A DNA stretch of 64,000 nucleotides from Cycas panzhihuaensis (taxonomy: Eukaryota; Cycadophyta): NCBI GenBank assembly GCA_023213395.1, contig CM041465.1, positions 89,969,741 to 90,033,740 on the forward strand, given 5' to 3'. How positions within the stretch are numbered: the stretch's first letter is position 1; every line of letters begins with the position of its first letter. The notes under the pieces are model-generated. The model did no database searches, was not told the DNA's origin, and saw only the letters and a list, made by a program, of their open reading frames with translations. This document shows positions 10,500 through 22,586 of this stretch, one piece after another. A program made the position numbers and the translations under genes.

Positions 10500-12209
10500 A
10501 TAAGTATAATAGTTTGGATTTTTTGATCACATGATGGGTAGCTCAAGAATCTAAAACCCAAGAAGGAGTTTATGTAATTAGAGCAGAAAAAGATAATGTA
10601 GAGGCAATTAAGGTATGATTGGATTTTGGTTGAATAATCCTAGAGGCTTTCCAAGCTTTAGAAGTAATTATATTTTTACAAACATCAATGGGATGTCCTT
10701 TCTTATGACAATAGGCATAACTTAAGATAGAATTAAATTTAAGAAAGCTTTTATTTTGATGAAAATTTTACGTAGTTTGATTTTTAGGATTGATGAAATT
10801 AGGTTTTGGATGACTATTAGGAATTAAATTCCTATATGGTTTATGTCTTTTAGAAATATTGTAATGTTTGGTAGCAAATTGAGAATTTTGATTTTTTTAT
10901 TTTTGAGATCTTGAATTAGAGAACAAAGCTTGTGACGGGTCTTTTAGTTCTCTTGTTTGTACTAACATAGATTGATATTCAACCAATTAGTTTGTAAGTT
11001 CATCAAAAGAGATGATTGGATGACCACATTAGTGTCAAGTAGTTTTATATTGGTTAAAAACTTTAGGTAGCTTATTAATGGCAATACATATAAGTGTATC
11101 ATTATCTTTTACATGGGTAATGGTTGTGGTTGTATATTTTTCTTTAATGATTTTTTTTAATGTAGTTATCAAGCTCAATGTTAACTAATTATAAGTGGGT
11201 AAAAAATCTTCATGTTGAGAATACAAGGTCCCAACCCTTCTACCGCCACCAAGATCTAAACTTCTTGCAACTAGGTACAGAAATCAAAACTAAAAATTAC
11301 ATGCAAATTTTTAAACCAGAGATAAAACAAATAGACTAAACAAGAAAGCCAAGTAAACAAATACACCTAATATAACATGGTAAAACCCTAACAGTGTGCT
11401 AGGGAAACATCCACATAGGAAAGGCATCGATCTTTATTATCACAGAATGGAGAAAATGTATATAATCCTGTAGCAAAGTGCTTACAGCAACAACAACCAG
11501 CCGCCCAACTCCTCACAATACATTGAACAACCTCAACATAATGAAATATGCCCTAAATCAGGCTACATGAGAGAGTCATACAAGGCACAAATCTAGACCG
11601 TAGAATCTAGGGTATTTTTATTAGACAACCCTAATTCTCTTTACAATTTAATATAGTTTCTAGTGCTAATTTTTCAGGTCAGGGGTTATCACTTCTGAAC
11701 CCCCTCTTAGCGGGGGGCATTCCTCTCCCCGCACTTCTAGCCAAGGGGCTCCCGCCTTGGAAACCCCTGAAGAAGGTTTGGGGGGGAAACCGCACTACCA
11801 ACATGCCAAAATTTAAGCCTCCAACCATTGTTGTCACATTACCCAACACTTCATACTTTAGATCATACAATTTTTATTCTAAAATGGCAACCCCAGTGGT
11901 ATCTATCTTTTCATACTTATTTTTGAGTTTAGTCCAAACTGTGGCAAGTCCATCTATATTAGTGAATTGCCTTCTAATATTAGGAGAAAGAGAGGTTGGG
12001 ATGGTGCTTAAGGTTATATAAAAGTTCATTAAATATACCACATAAGCATTTGAGGTTTTATTTGTAAGTGATTAAAATTTTCCAATAACATATCTCCAAA
12101 TTTTTTGTTATTTAAGTTAATTAAATACTTTAAGTTTCAAGTCAGTATAATTTGGGTTAGTTAACACTGGACTCTTTATGGAATAAATTGCCCCTGGCAT
12201 GAGAGCCAT
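10500..12209 (-). pseudogene. Copia gag and start of protease (element E, copy 1), split by a solo LTR
   Basis: On the minus strand gag starts with MALMPGAI at 12209, the same eight residues as the gag of F at 50684, and runs to 11849. It resumes after the solo LTR at 11212 with THVKDNDTL and NKLPK. A zinc knuckle reads YAYCHKKGHPIDVC near 10720-10680: the last Cys is present but the first is Tyr. The protease begins about 10590, near a WVLDS motif. Several codons are stops, many explicable as Gln or Trp codons changed by a transition. Capsid-type nucleic-acid packaging is the family role. Confidence 0.85.
11208..11853 (-). mobile_element. Solo LTR (636 bp) with 5-bp TSD CTTCA
   Basis: LTR body 11213-11848 has TG...CA ends (TGTTGAGAATAC...ACCCAACA) and perfect CTTCA duplications at 11208-11212 and 11849-11853. 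No primer-binding site or polypurine tract adjoins it, so it is a solo LTR left by recombination. Minus orientation is inferred from a TATATA motif near 11458 and from alignment with the plus-strand relative at 26966-27577 (shared GGATGTTTCCCTAGCA and TAGATCTTGGTGG). It interrupts E gag exactly at the duplicated target. Confidence 0.92.
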
Positions 12210-14030
12210 TTTTTGAAAGAGATCCATAAAGAAAAAATACTCTCTTTTGAGATTGAGCTATTTAACCCAACCACTTAATTTATAAAAATAAAGAAGTACA
12301 TTTGAAAGAAAAAAAAACAACTATCCACGTGCTACAAAACAAAAATGTATTTAAGTAGATCTTTAAATTATCAAGCATGAAACATAAATATACTTGAAAT
12401 AGGAAAATATGTTTATAGAAACAACTTTATAAGTGTAAACATAATTACAAGAAATAAGATATATTTTATGAAGTATGTCATTAGATGACTATCATTTGTA
12501 GGACCATTTATGCTTAAATTATCACTTTGTTATTAAGCATCATAATATATAGATAGAAAGATAGATAAAGAATTTATATTAAAATTAAAATCAAATAATT
12601 GACTATCAAGAAATAAAAAGAACAATTATAAAATGTTTTGAGAGGATAAAGAAATTAATAAAGAGGGAGGCTTTAATTATCTTATATATATATATATATT
12701 ATAAAAAATAAGTAATAGATAAAAAAATAAAAAAAACTCTTAATGTTTTAACCACTATAATAAGTATAGTATGATCTTAAAATAAATACGAAACTTTTAA
12801 TGTTCTAAATGAAAAGAATTATTAAAAGGAAAGAATTTAACTAATTATTATAAACCTAAGGTATGGAAATGATGACAAAAGAAATAAGAAAAGGGTTAAA
12901 TATATATTTGCACATGGACTTGACAAATTAATAAAAATAAGAAAAGGATTAAATATATACTTGCACATAAATCCAAGGATTAAATATATACCTGTGAGAA
13001 TTGAATTACAATCAATAGTCATTAATGAAGAGGTGTATGAGCAATTATGATTGAAGGTAGGTCTTTTTTGGGGGGGGGGGGCGGGGGGTCATAGATGGAT
13101 GACAAATTTCCTTACTTTCTATAATGGCGAGCAAGTCTTCCTCCTTTCTTTGTGGTGATAATGGGGAGCAAGTCTTTCTTCTTTCTCTCTACAATGACAA
13201 TGGTGAGCAACTTTCTCTCTATGGTGACGATGACAAGTAAATCTTCCTCCTTTCTTTCTATGGTAATGATGGTAAGTAGGTCTTTTATCAAAGATGAAGG
13301 GAAATGGTCTCTAGATACACTTAAATATCTTCCTTTTCATTACAAAGCGCTTAGCACTATAGGGTTTGTTCTTAACCTAAAATCATACTACCAATATAGA
13401 GGTATCATAACAACATAATGAACAGATTTTGGTGGCTTTGTATTTCTTTTTATGTATCTCTTCGCATACAGGATTTTTCAAGGAAAATAAAAAAAATGGC
13501 CACACTGGGTTTTGCTTTGGTGTGCAAGTTATATTAATGAGGAGCATGCAGGTTTCTTTTTTTCAAAGTTATCTTCTCAGTTTCTAATCATAGGCATCTA
13601 CTCCAAAGCCATTATTATTTTTTGCAGTTGTGGGTTTATTTTATAATGGGGAGGCAATGAACTTTCCATATAAGAGTCTCTAATTCTCATAAGGTTTTTA
13701 AAGATTTATTCTACTTTAGAAAAGGATGTTAGATTGTAAGAATAAATTATGTAAATGTTGGACAAAATGTGTAGTCTTTTGAAATTCCAGGGTTTAATTT
13801 CCTTTTCTGATTCCCTTCCTTTTATGAAAAAAAAAATCTATACCTAGAATGTAACGATTTTGATATATTTTTTTATTTAAAAAAAAATGGAGATAATTAC
13901 TATATTTTCCTCAAACTTACTTTTATTTCTGTGTATGAGATGTCCTTAAATTTCTTTTAGCACTGACAGTTAAAATTTGTTTTTATAGAGATCTATCTTG
14001 TTGCATGCTTAATGATGTCTACTACATTCA
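12210..14030 (-). other. 5' leader of element E with poly(C) tract
   Basis: The non-coding stretch between PBS and gag of E, AT-rich. It contains a short (AT)n run near 12684-12699 and a C-rich run on the element strand (G on +) at 13070-13088. It is parallel to the leader of F, which is about 2.1 kb long and also has poly(C) tracts. No protein-like frame was seen. Confidence 0.65.
13070..13088 (-). repeat. Poly(C) tract in E leader (poly(G) on + strand)
   Basis: Twelve G, one C, six G on the plus strand. It lies 861-879 bases upstream of the E gag start. The two poly(C) tracts of F lie 790-931 bases upstream of its gag start. Confidence 0.8.
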
Positions 14031-14041
14031 CTATGATACCA
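14031..14041 (-). other. Primer-binding site of element E
   Basis: On the minus strand TGGTATCATAG follows the 5' LTR directly. It resembles the TGGTATCAGAGC site complementary to initiator tRNA-Met used by most plant copia elements, with one mismatch. D has the same variant. Confidence 0.7.
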
Positions 14042-14400
14042 TGTTGAAGAATTAAAAATTAAGAAGTACATTACATAATAATAAAGTAGATTACATAGAT
14101 ACACATAAAAAAAACATTTAACATAATTTGTACACAGCTTTTGGGCAAGTGGGAAACCCTTTTAGAGGAAGAAAAACCACCTTATAAGTAAATAATTGCA
14201 TTATCAAAATGAATACTATACATTACACGTAACCTGTCCTCGACTCTACCTATTTTTTAGGAGAGAAAATAAGAACCTTTAAATAGCTTGAGTAGGGTAA
14301 CCACCCAGTCAACCACTTTTTTCTTAATTAATATAATATACTACATAAAGTAAATTTCACTTTAAATTAAAAACATAAGATAGTATTACTTACTAATACA
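14042..14400 (-). repeat. Probable 5' LTR of element E
   Basis: It runs from TGTTGAAGAATT to TTACTAATACA on the plus strand (359 bp). The inner edge is fixed by the PBS. The outer edge is inferred from a CA end and a length typical of this group. No second E LTR is in the window to confirm it. Confidence 0.55.
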
Positions 14401-16876
14401 AACCATGGTTTTTTGATCTATCATTCCCCCTTTGATTTTCTATAGATCCCTGTATAATTTTATAGGGTAGGGAAGAGCTTTTTGGGTAACAAAGTGCTAT
14501 TGAATTTTTATTAGCCCTCTTTGCTAATGGCTTGTCACTATTTAAAGTGGATTGAAGCCCATCTTCTTTAAAGATTGTGAAGTCTATTAGAGAAATTAGA
14601 GCTTTATTTTGCCTCAATTATTGCTCAGTTCTTAGATTCATCCTTCCACTTACCTATTTAAGGTCTTCTTCCTTCAATTGTCACTAGTTTATGTTTATTT
14701 TTTTCTCTCTCGCAACACTCATTACTATCAAGTTTACCATCCCTATGGTGTTTAGAGCTTCTTTACAACTTGTTGAATAAGAGTATAAAGACAATCTAAA
14801 GCATACAACAAAGATATTTATCAATCTTGGAGTAATTTTATTATGGTTTAATCTTTATTTTAGTAATTGTATTAGTTTCCTTTAGATTGATTCAAAAAAA
14901 AAAAAACTTAAAAAAAGAAAAGTTTTCTTCATTTTTATTTCATTCATTATTAGTCAAAATTTGTTTATTCCTTCTAGCTTATTGGGTGATTTGACATGGA
15001 ATCAAACTAGTTTTGATTTCCAACTCCTTATAACATTGTTGAAAGCATTAAAAGGGGTTATTTTGGGGGATTGAACCAATTTCAGTCCTCAATTGTAACC
15101 TCCATTAAGCAAGGACAATATTCACTCCCTTTGCTTATTCTTATTCTTAATTCACAAGGAGGATGGTTCCACTAAAGGGTTAAAGAAACCAAGCCAATCC
15201 TTTGTGAGGAGATGAATGGTAAGAATGTGTAACTTTCAAGTAATAAAGTGTCTTAATTATTTTCCATGGAGCCATGGATAGCTCAAATCATTTATTTTCC
15301 ATCAAATTTCCTCATATGTAGCAAAAATGCTAGTGAAATTTTTACGAAGTTTTAAAGTTATAATGAAAAGTTTTAAAAATCATGGCTTCAATATCTATGT
15401 TACTCCTTGTTTGTTCAATATATTATATCTTAAAGTGAAAGTAATCAAAGATAGTTGTATTACTTCTAAGTTTCATTACAAGGTACTAATCTTATTCCCT
15501 ATTTCTTACTTTTTCTTTTTATCTTCAAGTTTCCATAAACTAAAAAAAGAAAGAAAAGAAAAAATAAATGAGTGCTCTCTTACATTGTTGATTGGTTGTT
15601 GAATGATCCTCTTTCCTTTTTTGCATACAAAAAAGAAATATAGGAAATCAATGCTTTAGATTAGGATTAAAAATTTGTAATTGTGTTTCTTTCATCCTCA
15701 TATTCTTTTATTTACTGCTAAGTAGACCTTAATAGATTGAAAAAGAAATGAAAGAATAACAACTAGGATAATTGTAAGTGCAATGAAAGATCTTAGAATC
15801 ATTTTTTACTCGTGTGTTTGATTCCTATTTCTTTTACCATCCATTTAAGAAATATAAACAAAAGAAACGAAAGGATATATATCCATTTGTACATGATTTA
15901 AGTGTTTAATTATATTCATAATTGTTCACTATTATTTCTATTCAACTTAAAATTGCATACTAGACTTGCACGTAGGTGTTGTTTGATATTATTTGGTCCT
16001 CCTTGGATAGGTTATATCTCTTCATTGAAGACTTGCTTAATCACTCCATACTTAGAATCCCTAGTGTATAAGCTTATCCTCTCTTAAAGATAAATACTTC
16101 TCATTATTAGGAGTTTTTTAATCAACTAGGACCTAACATTCTCAGTGTACAAACTACTTCTTCTCAAAGATTACTTTCTTTCTAGTTGTGTTATGAACAC
16201 TAAAGGAAATGGCTTACTATTTTCCTTTAGGTTAAGAGTGACTTCTTCTTTCTTCCTTCACCTCTAAGTGTGGGAACCCATCAAAGTTAGACACAGACAA
16301 TCTTAAGTCATTCATCTGCATGAATGGGTCATCACTAGGCAAGGGAGTCCCAGTGGCTAACCCCTAAAAATGTTGTTAATCTAGGCTCTAATCTTTCTTT
16401 GGTCCCTATACTTATTAGTCCTCCCTTTCTATAGCTAGTGTGATCTTAGGTGGGAATAGAGGTCTAGGTTAGAAATTTCATCCTTAGGAGGGCTTTTGGA
16501 GTAGTAAAAAGGTAAACCTAAGATGTTTATTTCAAAGTAAGGACCCCTAATGGTCCTTCCACTTATTAAAACATTGCTTATCACCTCCTCAAAGTAAATG
16601 GTTTTTGTTTTGTTTGAATTATTTAATTTGAGTGCTTGTGCTTGACTAGATTTTGGTTTGATTATATTATGCACATATGAAGTGGGTTAATTTACAAGCT
16701 AGTTTAAATTTCTCATTTTCATTCAAGCTAATCAATAAGGATACCACTTCTTAAAGGTTAGTTAAAAGGTCTACCCTTGAGACATATTACCATTGGTTCC
16801 CTTTCCTGTAGACCCAATAGGTGATTAGCCCCATGATGAGGAACTAGAAGACATATTTAGGCCTCTTCTATACTTG
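14401..16876. other. AT-rich DNA, no recognised gene
   Basis: No protein-family motif was recognised on either strand. A minus frame at 16435-16674 and a plus frame at 15902-16087 are open but lack conserved features. The stretch ends abruptly at the truncated end of copia remnant X. It may include degraded LTR-element sequence. Confidence 0.5.
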
Positions 16877-18326
16877 TACTCTAAGGAAGTAATGAAGTAT
16901 CCCTAAATCTATTATCTTAAAGATGTGAGTCAAATCTATCTTTGAGTTTAATGCCATATTACTATCATTACCTATAATCAGTAGGTTGTCAAATTGTAAT
17001 ACTAAAAATATAACTCTATCATCCAAAACCATGATGTATAGGTATAAGTTAGCTCAAGATCCATCAAAACTATTTTTCAAAAAGAATTAATCAATTTTCT
17101 TATACCATGTTCTTAGAGCTTACTTCAAGCCATGCAAGGCCTTTCTAAGTCAATATACCAAATGCTTTTGACCTCTCTATATAAAGCTAGGAGATTGCTC
17201 CATGTAATCCTCATTTTTTAAGACTTTATTTAGGAATATATTTTTCACATTTATTTGGTGAAATTACTATTTGAACTAGTCAACCCTCTCTAAAACGAAC
17301 CTAATAGCATTCATCTTTATAATTAAAATTAACATCTCTTAGTAGTTGATTCCTTCCTACTACTTAAAGCCTTTAACTACAAGTCTAGTCTTATATTTAT
17401 TTGCATATCCTTCCAATCTATATTTTGTCCTATAGACCCATTTATAATTAATTGTTTACTCCTTCATGGGCAACTCTACTAAATCCCAAGTGTGGTTCTT
17501 CCTTACTGCTTGGATTGTAGCATCCATAATATCATTCTACTTTTGCTCCTTAACTTCCTTCTTTGTAGTTAAAAGAATATCTATACTCAACATTGGTGTT
17601 ATAAGAGCAAATTTTACCTATCCATAAGGTTAAATTTTAGATCTCAATTTACCCATTGTCTTAAGTACCACTTGTCAACATCATCTATGGTTTTTAATTA
17701 CCACTGAGATAATTTCCTCTATGAAGGAGGGGGCAAAAGTGTGGGACCTTTTTCAAGCTTATGCTAAGGCCTAGATAAAGCTTCCAAAACTTGAATAATT
17801 CCAACTCCATCATTTTATCACTATTAAGTATGAAAGGTTCAACATTAGGCTTGGTTAGGTCCTATGAAGAGTTTCATTTAGACTATTTGTCAATCTACTT
17901 CCTAACATCAACTAAATCTAAATCTAATTTATCACACTCATTGAAGATAACATCTCGAGTTGTGTGGATTCTTCTATTTAATATCTTAAAAACTTTATAT
18001 ACTTTTCTGTCCTTAGACTATCTTATAAGGAGGTATTTAATACTCTTACCATTAAACTATTGTCATTTCTCTTTTAAGTTATGCATGTACACAATACACC
18101 TAAAAACTCTCAAGTGATAAATAGTTAGTTTCTTATTTAACCAAGCCTTCCCAAGTATTTTATCCTTAACAAGAGTAATATTTCTATTAGTTATATAAGT
18201 GGTTATATCCATAACTTTAACCCATAAATACCTAATAATATTTTTGCCTTTCATCATAGACTTAACTTTTTTAATCAAGGCCCTATTCATATGCTTAACT
18301 ACTCTATTATACTAAAGTGTATAGGC
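16877..18326 (-). pseudogene. Copia remnant X: integrase C-terminal part and reverse transcriptase
   Basis: Minus strand. At 18290-18060 the integrase region reads MNRALIKKVKSMM, then LWVKVMDITTYITNRN and HLRVFRCIVYMH. At about 17560-16877 RT reads DATIQAVRKNHTWDLVELP, YKWVYRTKYRLEG, KYKTRLVVKGF, FHQMNVKNIFLN and IIDLGILHYFL. The YVDD box has become FDNL. Sequence after HYFL no longer resembles RT, so the element is truncated at about 16877. The right end is the target duplication of element G; the integrase core continues at 22149. Confidence 0.8.
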
Positions 18327-18650
18327 TGTTGGGTTAATGCTCATCACATGACCCTACCTTGGAGTATGTAGTGCACAACTCTTCAAGCTAAGTTAGGTAA
18401 GGTTTACTTAGTGTCACATATTATTTTATATTTTTTTGAATTAGGGGTTGAGGAGGTTTCCCTCCTCCTTCAAAAGTATAAATTTTATGGGATCATCTCC
18501 CCTAATGTTCATCAACACCACCTATTGAAGAAATTTTGTATACTCTCAAGCAATATGGGTTAATTCAAAATGATGTATTTGCATGTTTACAATATGGATT
18601 GAGTTATTTTATGTGTACTACTTTGCTCTGCATCTTCATAATAACCTTCA
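18327..18650 (+). repeat. 5' LTR of element G
   Basis: 324 bp, TGTTGGGTTAATG...AACCTTCA. A TATA-like AGTATAAATTTTATG at about 18475 may be the promoter. The copy at 21826-22148 is very similar. Confidence 0.93.
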
Positions 18651-18652
18651 TA

Positions 18653-18667
18653 TGGTATTAGAGCCAG
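18653..18667 (+). other. Primer-binding site of element G
   Basis: TGGTATTAGAGCCAG, two bases after the LTR, complementary to the 3' end of initiator tRNA-Met apart from one T. Element K has the same two-base spacing and the same TATTAGAG variant. Confidence 0.85.
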
Positions 18668-21124
18668 GTTTTGGTAAGCTACGGTTGATTTACGGCACAT
18701 CTTTAGCTACATTGGTTTGATTATATAGCATATTAAAGTTAACTTTACATATTCTAAAGTTTATTAATTTAATCCTTGTTGAACCAATGAGCTATTGGAA
18801 GAAATCATTCATGATTTCATTGATCGTACAGTGAGATATTTCAATTTGATTGATAGTTACTCCATTTGGCTCCCATTTGGTCTGCAAGCTCATTCTCAAC
18901 ACACAAGTAACTGATCATCATGAAATTGTATGAGTCTCTTGTTGCCTAGGATACCTCACTGCCTGTCAATTTTTGTCTCATTTCGTGGCTTACAGAGAGA
19001 GATCCAGCCTCCAAAGTCACTTAGGCTCTAGTTTCTCAGTTTTTTCATTAATTTTTTCATTGTTTTCTTAAATGTTTTTGAATTTTTTCACAGAATCTAA
19101 GTCACCCTACTCGAGTATCTCCTGTGGGTCTATCTTAGCTTAAATTTGAGAGAATTCAAAGTTTTTTACCTCTATAAGCATCAATGTCCTCTTTGTTCTT
19201 CGCCATCTACGTCTTTTTTAATATAATACATATATTTCTTTGATCCTTTCTCGCATGCTTTCAAGCATGAGCTACATGTCAGTCAGTGGTGCCTCCCCCG
19301 TACGTCTCCACTCAAGTCAATACTTGATCGATTCGATCAAGTTCTGGCCCTCTGTGTTGCCTCCATGAGCAATGTGTAGGTTGTGTTGTTTGGCCTTTGT
19401 TATTTAATTTTTATAAATGTGATTTGTATTATTAAGGTTATAAAATTTAAATATTGCTTATAAACTTTTCATTTAAGCTCTTAGCCCCCTAAGGGTTCTG
19501 CCCTTGGTTACATTGCTCCACGTGACCCCTAGATTGTTTATCAAAGGGGCCAACTCAATCTTATAAACTTTTTCCTCTTTTATTTTTTTTTATTTTGTCT
19601 TAATACATAGAGTACCTGGTATTTTTTAATAATATCTTCTTCTTGGAGTACCAATTTCTAATAAAACCTATTCTATTATGTCCAAAATTTTGTGGGCTAT
19701 AGTATAGACTAGCTACTTGCTACTTTTGGAGTTGATTTGACCTGGTTTAATGAGTTAAAGTCAACTATTTTTTTAAGCTTTTGATTTATTAATATAAAGA
19801 GGACCTTTCACTATTTTTTATATAACTTTTCTGTTTGACATTAGATTTTAGATCTATTAGTTTAATTGAGAATTTAAATCATTTCTCTTTGAACTGATAT
19901 ATTTTTATAAATTTTAAAGTTCTCTTGTAGATATTCAAAGGAAACAAAGTTGAGATACATAAATGCTCCTAGCTTGTCATTATTGCATATTTTTACAGAT
20001 TATTTCTCAAGTTTAGTTGAATCAAATCATATTAAGAAGCTCTTTAATTTATATTTGATTATTTTTACATTATTTTATAAGGTTTTACTAGTATTTCATA
20101 ACCTTTTGAGCCCCCTGGATCTGGTTAAGCCCCAAAAATGTGTCATTTCACTTGTGCATTAAAATTTTGAGTTGTAGGAATCCTTTTTCCAGATCAAATA
20201 GGCTTGCCTTCTTAACTCTTTAAGGAGTTCTTCCTTCCAACCAAGTTATATTTACCTTGTTGATTATTCATTATATATGTTTGAATCTCTTATTTGTCTT
20301 TTGTATAATTTTTCTAAGATAATTTATAGTAGAAGATTAATTGCATACACCCAAAGTGATCAACAAGCTAAGTGGGCCTACATACCAAAATGGATACAAT
20401 TCTCTATTTTGGAAGTTTCTTCTTAATATTTTTTCATCTTTCTAAAGAAAAATTTATATATATTTTAGAATTCCTACCTTATACATCTTCATTGTGGTTA
20501 AAAGGAATAATTATTCATCTTTCATTAAAAAATTTAGTCATTTCCTTGCTCAAGCTAGTGTTTATTTGTTTAAAAATTCAAAAGCTTAGTTAAAAGATCT
20601 TATCAATCTTTTCTATTTCTTTATCATTAAGAAGTTTTAATTTTAAATCTACATACTTAAAGATCTTAGTTACTTTGCATGAAAGATTTCATTATAAGGT
20701 TGTTTATAAACCTACACAAGTACTTCTTCTTGTTTAATCATTCTATTTCAAACAGTATTTGAAATTACACATTTTAAACTCATTAATTTATTAAGATTTC
20801 TGATTCCTTCTAAAGATATGTTTTGTTAAAAAGTACATAACACATCAAAAGTTTACTTGTTGAAAGCATCATTGATTCATTATTACACTTAAGGTTACAT
20901 ATAGTGCACTTTATTTCAAAGTAATATTTCATTTTTAAAGGCATTATATCTTTTTTCTTGGATGTTATTAGTAAGACCACATCATTGATAACGTATTGAC
21001 ATTGGCTTACACTCTTTTTGGAATATCTTTATCATCTACTTGCATTATTATTCAAATTATTTAAGAATTTATCTACTTAAAAATCATTTTTTTTTTTCGA
21101 TTATATACTAAGGTTTCCTATAAA
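18668..21124 (+). other. Long non-coding leader of element G
   Basis: About 2.4 kb between PBS and gag without a protein-like frame. At 19322-19342 there is a perfect inverted repeat with 10-base arms around one base (ACTTGATCGA / TCGATCAAGT). At about 19256-19273 there is another (CATGCTT...AAGCATG). Such stem-loops are plausible packaging or dimerisation signals, but that is inference. Confidence 0.6.
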
Positions 21125-21825
21125 ATGACAATAAATTTAAATCAAATATGATTCCCTATGTTTGATGGTCATGATTTTCAACAATGTTGTAAAACAATGT
21201 AAACTTACTTTATCACAAATGATCTTTAGAGATATCTACAAGATGGACATAAACTTAATATTAAAGAAGATATTGAAAAGGACAATGAAGCCTTAGCTAT
21301 ATTATTTTGCACCATAGATGACAATATTTTTTCTAATGTTTGTGAAATAATGACATCCAAATCCGTATGGGATACCTTAGATTCTATTGATGGGGGAGAA
21401 ACCCTAAATGTGAATGGTTTTAATTATGATGTTGTTGAAAATGTGAGACAAATGTTAGAGTAGGTTGTTTATGATGAAAAGACTAATGAATAAAATTCAA
21501 ATCAAATATATGATCACATTGTTACATACGAAAATGATCCTTCATTTGAGGAGGAGAAATACTTGGGCATGATTATTACTCATAAAACAAAGATTCTAGA
21601 TAATAAAGTCAAAGAGGTAGCGATTCATCCTCATTCAAATTAAGTTACACCTACTTGGACATCATTTGAACCACTCAATGTTAAAGAGACACACATTACT
21701 AAAAGGATGAGGCGAGTTGATTATGATAAAGCTAAAGGACAAGTATTCAAAGTTTTTTTCAAGTTCAAGTATCACAAATTTAAAGAAAAGATAAAGATAT
21801 ACATAATAACCATTAAGGGGGAGAA
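21125..21825 (+). pseudogene. Gag-like ORF of element G
   Basis: It starts MTINLNQ, then FPMFDGHDF, TYFITNDL, a conserved block EKDNEALAILFCTIDDN and TSKSVWDTLDSI, as in DUF4219/UBN2-type copia gag. It ends HKFKEKIKIY...IKGENVG, running through the polypurine tract into the LTR. It matches D gag closely (KRDNEALTLMLCTIDDD, TSKSIWNTLNSL, HKFKEK). No CCHC knuckle is visible. At least four in-frame stops (TAG/TAA) are present. Confidence 0.8.
21815..21824 (+). other. Polypurine tract of element G
   Basis: AAGGGGGAGA one base before the 3' LTR; primes plus-strand synthesis. Confidence 0.88.
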
Positions 21826-22148
21826 TGTTGGGTTAATGCTCATCACATAACCCCATCTTGGAGTATGTAGTGCACAACCCTTTAAGGTAAGTTAGGTAAG
21901 GTTTATTTGTGTTGCATATTATTTTATATTATTTTGAATTAGGGATTGAGAAGGTTTCCTTCCTCCCTCAAAAGTATAAATTGTATGGGGTCATCTCCCC
22001 TGGTGTTCATCAACACCACCTATTGAAGAAATTTTGTATACTCTCAAGCAATATGGGTTAATTCAAAATGATGTATTTACATGTTTACAATATGGATTGA
22101 GTTATTTTATGCGTACTGATCTGCTATGCATCTCCGTAATAAGCTTCA
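21826..22148 (+). repeat. 3' LTR of element G
   Basis: 323 bp, TGTTGGGTTAATG...AAGCTTCA, followed by TAAGC, the target duplication. Confidence 0.93.
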
Positions 22149-22261
22149 TAAGCAATAGTAAATTGCCTTTTTATCCCATGATTCTTAAAAATTTTATTAT
22201 ATTTATTTGAGATAAATTCTCCACCATTATTGTTAAAATTTGAATGATATCTTTAATACTA
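22149..22261 (-). pseudogene. Copia remnant X: integrase core fragment
   Basis: Minus strand: NNGGEFISNKYNKIF, then NHGIKRQFTIAYT, the segment around the catalytic Glu of copia integrase. Removing element G joins it to the MNR block at 18290 with the usual spacing. It ends where LTR H starts. Confidence 0.82.
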
Positions 22262-22586
22262 TATTAGAATATAATATAATTATAACAATAATTGATAACT
22301 AGGGTAAGTGAATGAATGACAAAATGAAGTGCTTGAAGAGTGAAATTTATACAAGTTAACACAACAAAGGTAGAAGAATATCCAAACTTTAAATTAGGAT
22401 AAAGATGATATACATATTTATTGTATAATTCACCACATATGTGAGAACCCTTAATGGTCAACTATTATATGCTATCACATATTTCTATATGGCACATAAC
22501 TCAAGAAAACCTATAATATAAAATACAAATAAACTAGAGAAAGTGTGAATGGGGGTTGAATATATAACTAGGTATTACACCCAACA
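22262..22586 (-). repeat. 3' LTR of another minus-strand element (H)
   Basis: TATTAGAATAT...TTACACCCAACA, 325 bp, inserted in X. On the minus strand it is preceded by a polypurine tract (22589-22594 region, CCCCCC on +), as expected for a 3' LTR. I found no matching second LTR, so the 22262 boundary rests on the end of X homology and a TA that would be a mutated TG. Confidence 0.55.

Larger units (their letters stand above)
3438..14400 (-). mobile_element. Ty1/copia element E, copy 1 (minus strand, split by a LINE and a solo LTR)
   Basis: Read on the minus strand from high to low coordinates it has a 5' LTR (14042-14400), a PBS-like site, a leader of about 1.8 kb with a poly(C) tract, gag with start at 12209, zinc knuckle, protease and part of integrase. 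It ends at 3438 where the D LTR begins. Gag and integrase are clearly of the same lineage as element F at 48-55 kb. Reverse transcriptase and RNase H are absent because the left end was lost at the duplication breakpoint. A LINE (4202-10483) and a solo LTR (11213-11848) sit inside it, both with target duplications. The coding frame has many stops, so it is inactive. Confidence 0.85.
18322..22153 (+). mobile_element. Gag-only LTR retrotransposon G (D/G family), plus strand
   Basis: LTRs 18327-18650 and 21826-22148, TSD TAGGC/TAAGC (one G-to-A change), PBS, a 2.4-kb leader with no ORF, a gag-like ORF (21125-about 21820) and a polypurine tract. No protease, integrase, RT or RNase H is present, and at 3.8 kb there is no room for them. 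Its LTR aligns over most of its length with the LTR of D (42815-43151), including AGGTTTCCCTCCT and TTCATCAACACCACC-like blocks. It sits inside the integrase core of X. Non-autonomous by inference. Confidence 0.9.

Noticed and set aside
11679-11870. Minus frame MYDLKYEVLG... as a separate small gene
   Set aside because: It starts in E gag and runs across the target duplication into the solo LTR; it is a chimera of the two.
22262-22586. Solo LTR interpretation of H
   Set aside because: The flanking five bases do not match (TACTA left, TTCCC right), and a polypurine tract adjoins the right side.
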